This document shows, one piece after another, positions 8,822 through 16,001 of a stretch of DNA of 31,648 nt (positions are counted from its first letter, which is position 1; each line of letters begins with the position of its first letter). The notes beneath the pieces are model-generated. The model saw only the letters and a program-made list of their open reading frames with translations. It did no database searches and was not told the DNA's origin. This stretch comes from Bacteroidales bacterium UBA3743 (lineage in GTDB: Bacteria > Bacteroidota > Bacteroidia > Bacteroidales > Paludibacteraceae), in the NCBI GenBank assembly GCA_002371265.1, contig DFGT01000034.1, positions 58,452-90,099 of the forward strand, written 5' to 3'. The translations under genes and the position numbers were made by a program.

Positions 8822-10573
8822 CATCATCGCTTCGTTGATTCCAGCCAGAAGCATCGCAAATGGAGCGCTCCAATTGATTGCCACCTCATTCGTCGAGTAG
8901 CTGCAAATCTCATCGTTGTAGGCTCTTGCGGAATATTCACGAGTAGGATATTCGCTCTTCGGATGATCATATTTGTAGACGTAGGTGTCGCAATCTGTGA
9001 TGGCGTCAAGCGTAGGGCCTCCGGCAATCAGTCCTGGCACCGGCACCGCTATTCCGTCGCCTGTACTTCTACGGTCGTGGATGAACATCGGCGATTTCTT
9101 TCCATAGCCAGTCACAAAGCAATATCCTGTAGCATTACGGCCTATCAGATATGTAGTGATGTCCTGAGCCGCTTTCAAATACTTCTTGTCGCCTGTATGT
9201 CTGTATTGAAGCAACAAAATACTTCCAGCATTCGACATACTTCCATTGCTTCCCCACTCAAACTTATGCAACGGGAAACAGCCGGCACTCTTCTCCATGC
9301 GATCGTAAAGCAATGTCGCCAACTTTGAAAAATGCAATTCCGTCTTCTTCTTCAACGCTCCTTTCACCGTGCCATTGTCGACGCCTGTGATCAACGACAT
9401 CAATGCCAACGACGCAGGTAGCTGCCATGTAGGGACATCATAATCAAATGTGTCTATCGCTGTCAGATCGACATATTTGTCTTCTTTTGTAGCAAGATAA
9501 AGCTCTACATTTGCCCAAAAACGAAATTGTTCGGGGAATCTTGCCGGGTATGAGCCAGTCCAGATTGAATCCGGATTATGAAAAATTATTCCTGGATTTT
9601 TCTCAGCCCATTCGTAAGCCTGCTTGGCATAACGCATCGCTTTCTCCGAAAAATCAGGATAATCAGGATTATTCTTGTACAGACGCGAAGCTTTAGCCAT
9701 AATTGCCGCAAATCCATAGTTTGTGGCAGTGCTTTTACCGATCATATATCTCTGAACATTTGTTTCAGCCGGCAAAACCATCGAGACGAATCCCTTGGTT
9801 GTAACCTTGTGGGCGACACATCCGTCGACTGTGTCAATCATTGTGAGCATCCACTTGAGGTTGTACATAGCCTCATCAAGCACATCTGGTGTGTTGTTCG
9901 TGCTCTCCGGAATCTCCATGTCAAAATTCTTATAAAATTTCGAGTAGACTTCCGCGCCCATGAGCATAGATTCCAACGCGATGGCAGAATTGATTGTGTA
10001 TTTTCCATAATCACCCGCGTCGTACCAACCTCCTGGCGACTGCACCGTCGAGCCAGCCTTTCTACCAGCGCTCTCTGCAGACGGATGCACAATCACGTTG
10101 ACGTCGGGATGACCAGCTTTATGGGCATAGCTTTGTCCGTGGAAATTCGAGAACTCCTCAGTGCAATCGACACCGCAACGCCACAAGTAGAATGTCTTGT
10201 GAGCCCATAAAGTCAAATCATCATACGCTTTTGAAGAAATACTGAAATTGTAGGATTTATTTCCACCCACACTTATATAATACTCTCCTGCCTTGTCAAA
10301 CGATGAAAAATCAGCCCACTGCAAATCCTCTCCACTCAAATCCCAATATTTTCTCGGAGACAGTTTGCCGCTGTAGCAAACTTTGCCAGACGCAGCGTCG
10401 CAAAGATAAAAAGAGTCGACCCTACCCTCTGGCACCACCATCGCCTTCTTATCCGAATTTGGAGTGTAGCCTAGTTGTGAAACATGGATTCTAACATTTC
10501 CATTAGCCATACAGTCCGTTGTCGATAACATCAATGCAAATCCTACACATACAAAATCCTTATACTTCCTCAT
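8810..10573 (-). CDS. glycoside hydrolase family 9 (endoglucanase-like) with N-terminal Ig-like domain
   Basis: The 587-residue exported enzyme has a signal peptide (about 1-23). An N-terminal cellulase Ig-like domain (CelD_N type, about 26-110, beginning VRIHVSQLGYTP) comes next, and then the alpha/alpha-barrel GH9 catalytic domain to the C-terminus. The catalytic Asp pair is in GGWYDAGDYGKY (Asp185, Asp188). The substrate-binding His-Arg is in FIHDRRSTGDG, and the general acid Glu563 is in STNEVAINWSAP, close to the C-terminus as expected. GH9 enzymes hydrolyse beta-1,4-glucan or mixed-linkage glucan; some act on xyloglucan or as exo-beta-glucosidases, so the exact substrate is open. No T9SS or lipoprotein signal is visible, suggesting a periplasmic location. 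It has its own promoter with 21-bp-spaced direct repeats. The HTCS encoded downstream is a plausible regulator. Confidence 0.94.
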   Translation of the reverse strand: MRKYKDFVCVGFALMLSTTDCMANGNVRIHVSQLGYTPNSDKKAMVVPEGRVDSFYLCDAASGKVCYSGKLSPRKYWDLSGEDLQWADFSSFDKAGEYYISVGGNKSYNFSISSKAYDDLTLWAHKTFYLWRCGVDCTEEFSNFHGQSYAHKAGHPDVNVIVHPSAESAGRKAGSTVQSPGGWYDAGDYGKYTINSAIALESMLMGAEVYSKFYKNFDMEIPESTNNTPDVLDEAMYNLKWMLTMIDTVDGCVAHKVTTKGFVSMVLPAETNVQRYMIGKSTATNYGFAAIMAKASRLYKNNPDYPDFSEKAMRYAKQAYEWAEKNPGIIFHNPDSIWTGSYPARFPEQFRFWANVELYLATKEDKYVDLTAIDTFDYDVPTWQLPASLALMSLITGVDNGTVKGALKKKTELHFSKLATLLYDRMEKSAGCFPLHKFEWGSNGSMSNAGSILLLQYRHTGDKKYLKAAQDITTYLIGRNATGYCFVTGYGKKSPMFIHDRRSTGDGIAVPVPGLIAGGPTLDAITDCDTYVYKYDHPKSEYPTREYSARAYNDEICSYSTNEVAINWSAPFAMLLAGINEAMMNAK

Positions 10574-10594
10574 AGCAACTTGTTTAATTCATAA

Positions 10595-10625
10595 CAAAAA
10601 TAGATTATTTTATCGACAAAAACAA
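10595..10625 (-). promoter_or_regulatory. GH9 promoter
   Basis: The -7 box TATTTTTG (10602-10595) matches TAnnTTTG exactly. A TTG (10625-10623) lies 20 bp upstream as a partial -33. Transcription would start near 10588, about 15 nt before the ATG at 10573. Confidence 0.55.
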
Positions 10626-10641
10626 GCAACCTATCGACAAA
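10611..10641 (-). promoter_or_regulatory. 10-bp direct repeats 21 bp apart at the GH9 promoter, possible operator
   Basis: TTTGTCGATA occurs twice on the minus strand (10641-10632 and 10620-10611), exactly 21 bp start to start, flanking the presumed -33 box. Two helical turns is the spacing typical of AraC-family half-sites. A near copy in inverted orientation (TTGTCGATAA on the plus strand, 10519-10528) lies inside the start of the GH9 gene. Assigning it to the HTCS is inference. Confidence 0.4.
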
Positions 10642-10782
10642 TATACAATATTTCTACATTTTAGTGTTTTAGCAAGCTTTTACATAATGGCTATGCGGTC
10701 AAAAGAATGTCAAGGACTGAACACCCTAACGCACTTTCTTCCACGTGTAAGAACGAGGAGTTTTTCATTATGTTTGAAATGA

Positions 10783-10972
10783 TATTAAACAGAAAACAGC
10801 ATATGTTATTTTTCGTAAAAGTTGCTTAAATTTAATTCAAAAACTTGGTTACAGAGTCGAGGATTGTTAAGGGCGGAACGCCCTACCCCCCTCCTCTCTA
10901 GTGCGAGCCGAAGGCGAGCACATATAAAATCGCAGAGGATAGAAGGTCTCAGAGAAATTCTACGATTTTTTT
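10783..10972 (+). ncRNA. candidate structured RNA in the 540-bp gap upstream of the duplicated genes
   Basis: Three stems follow one another on the plus strand: GGGCG-GAA-CGCCC (10871-10883); GTGC-GA-GCC-GAA-GGC-GA-GCAC (10901-10921), where the tandem GA/GA internal loop could form sheared pairs; and a terminator-like hairpin ending in a T run (10926-10972). These GC-rich elements stand out in AT-rich surroundings. An exact -7 box TATGTTTG lies at 10769-10776, but without a -33, which would give a transcript of about 190 nt. It could instead be a dispersed intergenic palindrome. The remaining parts of 10642-11063 show no ORF or other signal. Confidence 0.3.
10926..10972 (+). terminator. terminator-like hairpin
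   Basis: AAAATCG plus AGA (10926-10936, one mismatch) pairs with TCT plus CGATTTT (10959-10969). The loop is about 22 nt and a T run completes a stretch of seven T. No upstream plus-strand protein gene exists to be terminated, which is why an RNA gene is suspected. Confidence 0.5.
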
Positions 10973-11063
10973 GATGAAAAGAGACGGAAAATCAGTCATA
11001 AATTAGGACAAAGCCTTAAATTTGAACAGATTCTTAGGAAATCCACAAAAAGTCAAAAGAAAA

Positions 11064-11094
11064 TTTGTCATTCATACACCAAAAACTATTTTTG
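11064..11094 (+). promoter_or_regulatory. promoter of duplicated gene copy 1
   Basis: TTTG (11064-11067), a 19-bp spacer and TATTTTTG (11087-11094) form a perfect Bacteroidota promoter. The leader is about 17 nt. Confidence 0.85.
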
Positions 11095-11117
11095 TATCAA
11101 ACTAAAATCCCAACATT

Positions 11118-11825
11118 ATGAAGAAACTCTTCTTTTCAATATTGTTTTTATTTTCAATTGCTTTTATCGCAGAAGCGTGTCGTCCTGAAAATCCTGAAAA
11201 AACTGCCAATGTAGACGGTGTATGTTACGGTTATGATGATGGAGAATGGTATGTGAGAGGTTTTGTGCAGGATCAAGACAGCGTCGTGCTAAAACACAAA
11301 GTTGTAATAAATGGAGAAAAAGTGAAAGTGGAGGAAATATACATTCAAGATTATATGAACAACACTGCATCCCCTAGAATTTTGGTGATTCCAAAGGGAT
11401 TCAAAGCTGTAGCCCAGCTATATCTTCCAAAATTGGAAAAGCTATACATTCCCAAAACGGTCGACAGGACACACGACATTTGCACAATAATGTACGCATG
11501 TTTTTATACTCCAAATCTGAAATCCATCATCGTCGACAAACGAAACAAAGATCTAAAATCGGAAGATGGCATTCTTTTCACAAAAGATGGTGCATACCTG
11601 CTTAAATATCCGGCAAAAAAAACAGGAAAAGAATATTCGATACCCGACAACATGGAATTCATCTGTTATGGAGCGTTTGGTCACTGCGAGTTGGAAACTG
11701 TCTATTACTCCAAACAGAAAAAAGGAATAGAATCCTACGAACAATTTGGAGTTTACGACACATCCTGCAAAGTTGCAGAGTCGATGGGATTCGACATCGA
11801 CAAAACCAAATTCATAGGGAGATGA
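11118..11825 (+). CDS. small secreted BspA-like (LRR_5) protein, copy 1 of a tandem pair
   Basis: The 235-residue protein has an N-terminal signal peptide (MKKLFFSILFLFSIAFIAEA, cleaved before Cys21). The -3 to -1 residues AEA fit signal peptidase I better than a canonical lipobox, although a cysteine follows directly. Residues about 30-80 form an unrecognised beta-rich part. From about 85 on there are BspA/TpLRR-type repeats: LYLPKLEKLYIPKTV, then LKSEDGILFTKDGAYLLKYP, then IPDNMEFICYGAFGHCELETVYY. It has no T9SS C-terminal domain, unlike the larger BspA-like protein at 6594. It lies 805 bp upstream of a near-copy and has its own promoter. The function is unknown; a secreted adhesin-like or effector-like role is only a guess. 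Confidence 0.8.
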   Translation: MKKLFFSILFLFSIAFIAEACRPENPEKTANVDGVCYGYDDGEWYVRGFVQDQDSVVLKHKVVINGEKVKVEEIYIQDYMNNTASPRILVIPKGFKAVAQLYLPKLEKLYIPKTVDRTHDICTIMYACFYTPNLKSIIVDKRNKDLKSEDGILFTKDGAYLLKYPAKKTGKEYSIPDNMEFICYGAFGHCELETVYYSKQKKGIESYEQFGVYDTSCKVAESMGFDIDKTKFIGR

Positions 11826-11868
11826 TATATAAATTAGGCCTTTCTTCTGGTTGTTTGACAATCCGAAA

Positions 11869-11899
11869 TTTGTCATTCATACATCAATAACTATTTTTG
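11869..11899 (+). promoter_or_regulatory. promoter of duplicated gene copy 2
   Basis: TTTG (11869-11872), a 19-bp spacer and TATTTTTG (11892-11899) form a perfect match, offset exactly 805 bp from the copy 1 promoter. The promoter was therefore part of the duplicated unit. Confidence 0.85.
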
Positions 11900-11922
11900 T
11901 ATCAAACTAAAATTCCAACATT

Positions 11923-12642
11923 ATGAAGAAACTCTTCTTTTCAATATTGTTTTTATTTTCAATCGTTTTTGTTGCAAAAGCGTGTTTCCCTGAATTTCCT
12001 AGAAAAATTGCCAAAGTAGACGGTGTATGTTACGCATACGATGCAGGCAGATGGTATGTAGCTGGTTTTGAGCAAGAACAAGACAGCATTGTGCTTAAAA
12101 GCGAAGTTTTCATAGATGGGAAAAAAGAGACGGTGGAGGATATATACATTAGAAAATATAATAACTCACACGATTTCAGTTCTGCGTCCCCAAGAGTTCT
12201 GGTGATTTCCAAGGGATTCAAAACTATAGCTATGCTAGATCTTCCAAAGTTGGAAAAACTATACATTTCCAAAACCATCATTAGGACTCACGATGTATGC
12301 ACATCAATGTACGCATGCTTTTATACTCCAAATTTGAAAACAATCATCGTCGACAAGCGAAACAAAGAGCTAAAGTCAGAAAATGGCATTCTTTTCACAA
12401 AAGATGGAGCATACCTGCTTAAATATCCGGCAAAAAAAGCAGGAAAAGAATATTCGATACCAAACAACGTGAAGAGTATCTGTTATGGGGCATTTGGACA
12501 TTGCGAGTTGGAAACCGTATATTATCCAAAACAGAAAAAAGGAATAGAAAACTACGAGCAATTTGGGCTATCCGACCCCTATGAAGAAGCCGTAGACAAA
12601 TTGGGATTCGAACTCGGCAAAACCAAATTCATAGGAAGATGA
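11923..12642 (+). CDS. small secreted BspA-like (LRR_5) protein, copy 2 of a tandem pair
   Basis: This 239-residue paralogue has the same signal peptide start (MKKLFFSILFLFSI), the same repeat core (GILFTKDGAYLLKYPAKKAG, YGAFGHCELETVYYPKQKK) and the same C-terminus (KTKFIGR) as copy 1. Differences cluster in residues about 20-75, including a four-residue insertion (HDFSS region), and near the C-terminus (QFGLSDPYEEAV against QFGVYDTSCKVA). Both copies are intact, so both are probably expressed, each from its own promoter. The pattern suggests a duplication followed by divergence of the exposed N-terminal part. No terminator is evident after the stop; the acyltransferase promoter follows about 85 bp later. 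Confidence 0.8.
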   Translation: MKKLFFSILFLFSIVFVAKACFPEFPRKIAKVDGVCYAYDAGRWYVAGFEQEQDSIVLKSEVFIDGKKETVEDIYIRKYNNSHDFSSASPRVLVISKGFKTIAMLDLPKLEKLYISKTIIRTHDVCTSMYACFYTPNLKTIIVDKRNKELKSENGILFTKDGAYLLKYPAKKAGKEYSIPNNVKSICYGAFGHCELETVYYPKQKKGIENYEQFGLSDPYEEAVDKLGFELGKTKFIGR

Positions 12643-12727
12643 TTTCTCTGCAAGCAATGACATATCCATCAACCGAGATATAAGAGATAAACTTTCCCGT
12701 CGAAACATGTTTATCAAATAAAATCCG

Positions 12728-12735
12728 TATTTTTG
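12728..12735 (+). promoter_or_regulatory. -7 box of the acyltransferase promoter
   Basis: TATTTTTG matches TAnnTTTG exactly, 26 bp before the ATG. No clear -33 TTTG was found at 19-21 bp. Confidence 0.45.
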
Positions 12736-12761
12736 CAGTTCGAATAACGAATTAATCAATC

Positions 12762-13310
12762 ATGCTCAAGCAGAAATTAGCGAAGTCCGTACTAAAGTTG
12801 TTCGGATGGAAGATAGAGAAAGAGGTTGAACTTCCAGAGAAGTGTGTGTTTTGCATAGCTCCACACACAAGCAACTGGGATTTCTTCGTAGGGCTGTTCG
12901 CTTACCCGGCAATCGGAGGCAAGAAGAAACAGTTTATGATCAAGAAAGAATGGTTTGCTTTTCCATTCGGAATATTCTTCAAAGCAGTCGGAGGCATTCC
13001 CGTCGACAGGAGCAGACGCATCTCCACTGTAGACCAATTGGTGGAAGTCTGCAACAACACAGACCATTTCCATCTGGCGATAACACCGGAAGGGACACGC
13101 AAAGCCAATCCCAACTGGAAACGAGGATTCTACTATATTGCCCAAAAGGCTAAAATTCAGATCGCTCTGATTTATTTCGACTACAAGAAAAAAGAGATCG
13201 GAATAAAGAAAATGTTCACTCCTACAGACGATGCTGAAGCTGATATAGCGGCAATCAAAGAATATTACAGAGGAGTCTCTGCAAAATACCCAGAAAATTT
13301 TGCCATTTAA
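12762..13310 (+). CDS. small lysophospholipid-type acyltransferase (PlsC superfamily)
   Basis: The 182-residue protein carries the acyltransferase blocks in order. Block I is HTSNWDFF (catalytic His-x4-Asp, about residues 34-39). A block II/III region follows as FGIFFKAVGGIPVDRSR at about 68-85, and block III is ITPEGTRK near 106-114. This superfamily transfers an acyl chain to lysophospholipids or related lipids at the inner membrane face. The protein is shorter than typical PlsC (about 240 residues) and lacks an obvious N-terminal membrane helix, so an orthologue of PlsC is not assured. It may acylate another lipid. It has its own -7 box and lies directly upstream of the polyamine gene, with a separate promoter between them, so no operon is implied. 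Confidence 0.85.
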   Translation: MLKQKLAKSVLKLFGWKIEKEVELPEKCVFCIAPHTSNWDFFVGLFAYPAIGGKKKQFMIKKEWFAFPFGIFFKAVGGIPVDRSRRISTVDQLVEVCNNTDHFHLAITPEGTRKANPNWKRGFYYIAQKAKIQIALIYFDYKKKEIGIKKMFTPTDDAEADIAAIKEYYRGVSAKYPENFAI

Positions 13311-13342
13311 TTTGTAGCAGACTTCTAAAAGAAATACTTTTG
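13311..13342 (+). promoter_or_regulatory. promoter of the carboxynorspermidine dehydrogenase gene
   Basis: TTTG (13311-13314), a 20-bp spacer and TACTTTTG (13335-13342) match the consensus exactly. The -33 box begins right after the stop of the acyltransferase gene. Confidence 0.8.
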
Positions 13343-13353
13343 TACCATGTTAC

Positions 13354-13368
13354 CTCACACTATGTGAG
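13354..13368 (+). other. short hairpin in the leader of the polyamine gene
   Basis: CTCACA-CTA-TGTGAG is a perfect 6-bp inverted repeat just downstream of the predicted transcription start (about 13349) and 30 nt before the ATG. It could be an operator or a leader stem. No regulator is known from this sequence. Confidence 0.35.
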
Positions 13369-13398
13369 ATAGTATTAACAATAAAAAAGCTAACGATA

Positions 13399-14604
13399 AT
13401 GTCAAAAGTTGTCATCATTGGTGTCGGCGGAGTCGGCACAGTTGTTGCTCACAAAGTAGCGCAAAACATTTCAGTGTTTGAGAGTGTGACGCTAGCAAGC
13501 CGCACCAAATCTAAGTGCGATGCATTAGCCCAGACGCTTAAAACGAAGTATGGAGTGCAGTTTGAGACGGATAGCGTCGATGCTGACAATGTAGATGAGA
13601 TTGTAGCTCTATTCCGTCGCCACAATCCTGAATTGGTTATCAACGTGGCTCTTCCATACCAAGATTTGGCGATCATGGACGCTTGCTTGATATGTGGAGT
13701 CAACTATCTCGACACAGCCAACTACGAGCCTAAGGACGAGGCTCATTTCGAATACAGCTGGCAGTGGGCTTATAAGAAAAGATTTGAAGACGCTGGTCTG
13801 ACTGCCATTCTTGGTTGCGGTTTCGACCCAGGTGTTTCTGGTGTATACACTGCATACGCGGCAAAGCACCACTTCAAAGAGATGCAGTATCTTGATATTG
13901 TAGACTGTAATGCAGGCAACCACCATAAGGCATTCGCGACAAACTTCAACCCTGAGATCAACATTCGTGAGATCACTCAGAAGGGACGTTACTATCAGGA
14001 TGGCAAGTGGGTGGAGACTGGTGCTCTTGAAATTCACAAGCCACTTACCTACCCAAATATCGGACCAAAGGAGTCTTACCTGATGTACCACGAAGAGTTG
14101 GAGTCGTTGGTCAAGAACTACCCTACTATCAAGCGTGCGCGCTTCTGGATGACATTCGGACAAGAGTATCTTACTCACTTGCGTGTGATTCAGAACATCG
14201 GTATGGCAAGAATCGACGAAGTTGAATACAATGGTGTCAAAATCGTTCCTCTACAGTTCTTGAAGGCTGTGCTTCCTAATCCGAAAGATTTGGGAGAGAA
14301 CTACGAGGGTGAGACTTCAATCGGATGCCGTATCAAGGGTATAGGCAAAGACGGCAAAGAGTTGACATACTACGTATACAACAACTGCAGTCACCACGAC
14401 GCATACATCGAAACTGGAATGCAGGGTGTAAGCTACACAACCGGAGTGCCAGCGATGATCGGAGGTATGATGTTCCTGACAGGCAAATGGAAGAAAGCTG
14501 GAGTTTGGAACGTAGAAGAGTTTGATCCAGATCCGTTTATGGAGCAGCTCAACAAACAAGGTCTTCCTTGGTTTGAGGTATTCAACGGAGATTTGGAATT
14601 GTAA
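13399..14604 (+). CDS. carboxynorspermidine / carboxyspermidine dehydrogenase (saccharopine dehydrogenase family)
   Basis: The 401-residue cytoplasmic enzyme begins with a Rossmann motif (VVIIGVGGVGTVVAHKVAQN). Family motifs follow: LVINVALPYQDLAIMDACL, NYLDTANYEP and GCGFDPGVSGVYTAYAAKH. The long substrate-binding C-terminal domain holds NHHKAFATNFNPEINIREI and TGVPAMIGGMMFL. The enzyme condenses L-aspartate semialdehyde with putrescine or 1,3-diaminopropane using NADPH. It is the first step of the alternative spermidine/norspermidine route used by many Bacteroidota in place of SpeE. The partner decarboxylase (nspC type) is not in this window. It has its own promoter and is followed by an 11-bp palindromic terminator. 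Confidence 0.92.
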   Translation: MSKVVIIGVGGVGTVVAHKVAQNISVFESVTLASRTKSKCDALAQTLKTKYGVQFETDSVDADNVDEIVALFRRHNPELVINVALPYQDLAIMDACLICGVNYLDTANYEPKDEAHFEYSWQWAYKKRFEDAGLTAILGCGFDPGVSGVYTAYAAKHHFKEMQYLDIVDCNAGNHHKAFATNFNPEINIREITQKGRYYQDGKWVETGALEIHKPLTYPNIGPKESYLMYHEELESLVKNYPTIKRARFWMTFGQEYLTHLRVIQNIGMARIDEVEYNGVKIVPLQFLKAVLPNPKDLGENYEGETSIGCRIKGIGKDGKELTYYVYNNCSHHDAYIETGMQGVSYTTGVPAMIGGMMFLTGKWKKAGVWNVEEFDPDPFMEQLNKQGLPWFEVFNGDLEL

Positions 14605-14623
14605 AAACATACAGACAAATTGC

Positions 14624-14656
14624 AGAGACGCGTTGTAACGCGTCTCTCTATTTATT
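14624..14656 (+). terminator. palindromic terminator after the polyamine gene
   Basis: An 11-bp perfect inverted repeat (AGAGACGCGTT at 14624-14634 with AACGCGTCTCT at 14637-14647) is followed by a T-rich stretch (CTATTTATTTTA). Its AGACG...CGTCT core recurs in the hairpin at 30755. Confidence 0.7.
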
Positions 14657-14678
14657 TTATTGACCAATAGCAAAAAAG

Positions 14679-15539
14679 ATGATTTTCGGTAAAAAGAAAA
14701 TAAACTGGAGAGTTCCCAAAGGAGTCGAGCCAACTGAGTTCGACCGTAAAATTCTGAACTTTCAAAATCGCGGTTTCTTGGTTCCTAAAAATGAGTTGAT
14801 CCTAAATGAGGAGCAGATAGAAGGAATCCGTAGAAGTGGAGTTGTGAATACGGGAGTACTTGACGCTGTGGCAGCAGCCATTCGTCCGGGCATGACTACA
14901 CAGGAAATTGATGATATCGTATATCAGTATACGATCGACCACGGAGGCATTCCTGCATGTCTCAACTACGAAGGATTCCCCAAAAGTGTATGTGTTTCAC
15001 GCAACGAAGTCGTTTGCCACGGCATTCCAAGCACAACAGAAGTGTTGAAAGAGGGAGACATCGTCAATGTGGACTGCACTACAATCCTTGACGGCTACTA
15101 CGCAGATGCGTCACGTATGTTTATCATCGGCGAGACGACTCCGGAGAAAAAGCGTCTAGTCGACGTCGCAAAAGAGTGCCTTGATTTGGCAATCAGCATC
15201 TGCAAACCATTCACTTTCGTCGGTGATTTCGGCAATGCGATTGAGAAGCATGCCAAAGCAAACGGATATTCAGTGGTGAGAGAATTGTGTGGACATGGAG
15301 TGGGATTGAAATTCCACACAGAGCCAGAAGTTTGCCACTACGGCAAAAAGATGTCAGGTATGCTGTTGGTGCCAGGAATGGTGTTCACGATTGAGCCAAT
15401 GATCAACATGGGTGTCCGCAACGTCACATTCGACAAGAAAGACGGATGGACAGTCCGTACTGCCGATCTTCTTCCATCAGCACAGTGGGAGCATACATTC
15501 GTGATGAGAGAGGATGGATTGGAGATTCTGACATACTAA
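14679..15539 (+). CDS. map: methionine aminopeptidase, type I, with short N-terminal extension
   Basis: This enzyme removes the initiator methionine from nascent proteins. The 286 residues include a roughly 45-residue N-terminal extension (MIFGKKKINWRVPKGVEP...) before the pita-bread catalytic fold, which begins around ILNEEQIEGIRRSG. All five metal ligands are present: Asp132 (NVDCTTI), Asp143 (YYADAS), His206 (LCGHGVG), Glu239 (TIEPM) and Glu271 (WEHTF). The residue before the first ligand region and the CLNYEGFPKSVC motif fit type I enzymes. The extension lacks the usual zinc-finger cysteines. The extension appears to be family-typical for one of the Bacteroidota paralogue groups. It is transcribed alone, between two terminators; no consensus promoter was found in the 32 bp upstream of the ATG. 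Confidence 0.95.
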   Translation: MIFGKKKINWRVPKGVEPTEFDRKILNFQNRGFLVPKNELILNEEQIEGIRRSGVVNTGVLDAVAAAIRPGMTTQEIDDIVYQYTIDHGGIPACLNYEGFPKSVCVSRNEVVCHGIPSTTEVLKEGDIVNVDCTTILDGYYADASRMFIIGETTPEKKRLVDVAKECLDLAISICKPFTFVGDFGNAIEKHAKANGYSVVRELCGHGVGLKFHTEPEVCHYGKKMSGMLLVPGMVFTIEPMINMGVRNVTFDKKDGWTVRTADLLPSAQWEHTFVMREDGLEILTY

Positions 15540-15571
15540 TTGAAGACATATCTATCAATTCGAAAAACATC

Positions 15572-15600
15572 AAAGGGTAGTCCGATGGGCTACCCTTTAT
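15572..15600. terminator. bidirectional terminator between map and the convergent minus-strand operon
   Basis: AAAGGGTAG (15572-15580) pairs with CTACCCTTT (15590-15598), with an inner CC-GAT-GG, giving a nearly continuous 12-bp stem. The T tract on either side is short, but both convergent transcripts end here. Confidence 0.7.
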
Positions 15601-15628
15601 CATGCCATTATATCCATACATCAACTTA

Positions 15629-15985
15629 TTATCGTACTACAGGAACTGTCTTAATATCGCCTTTCTTTGTTTCGTATTTGTAGATGCCTAATTGCATTGG
15701 CTTTTTAATTTTGATTATTTGTCCTTCATAAAAATTATCGCCTAATATCAAAACAGTTTTGCCATCATATATTCTTAATATCTTATCTGAGATTTCTGTC
15801 GCAAGAGCTCCACCATCCAAAGCTTGAAAGACTTCAAATGAAGTGGATCTTTTGCCTTCGTATCTTTGTGCAACCGGCAAATAATTAATTCTGTTTTGAA
15901 CCCTTGCTTGTGCAACACTGTATATTGTCACAAAAAAAGAAAATGTCAACAATGTTTTGACTAGGGTATTACTAATTTTTTTCAT
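15629..15985 (-). CDS. small exported protein of unknown function
   Basis: I do not recognise this protein. From the start at 15985 it has 118 residues and a clear signal peptide (MKKISNTLVKTLLTFSFFVT, cleaved after VAQA near residue 27). A longer frame starting at 16012 would overlap the upstream gene and bury the signal peptide behind a charged extension, so the shorter form is preferred. The mature part is about 90 residues with mixed charge and a beta-rich C-terminal half (GKTVLILGDNFYEG, KKGDIKTVPVV). It has one acidic LDGGALATEISD stretch and no cysteines. It is the last gene of the minus-strand rplY operon, 16 bp after DUF4924. No domain can be named. Confidence 0.65.
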   Translation of the reverse strand: MKKISNTLVKTLLTFSFFVTIYSVAQARVQNRINYLPVAQRYEGKRSTSFEVFQALDGGALATEISDKILRIYDGKTVLILGDNFYEGQIIKIKKPMQLGIYKYETKKGDIKTVPVVR

Positions 15986-16001
15986 TTTTCTTTTTCTGTT
16001 T

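Noticed and set aside
9578..10210. 210-codon open frame on the plus strand
   Set aside because: It is antisense to the catalytic domain of the GH9 gene and shows no domain features.
10718..10730. TGAACACCCTAAC, resembling the IS3-like end at 31629
   Set aside because: Only the first dozen bases are similar; the inner part (AAAGT..GACA) is missing, and no transposase remnant or opposite repeat is seen nearby.
11118..11180. Copy 1 and 2 signal peptides as lipoprotein signals
   Set aside because: A cysteine follows the cleavage site, but the preceding residues (AEA, AKA) do not make a normal lipobox.
13609..14178. 189-codon open frame on the minus strand
   Set aside because: It lies entirely opposite the carboxynorspermidine dehydrogenase gene, whose motifs are unambiguous, and it has no promoter or ribosome site.
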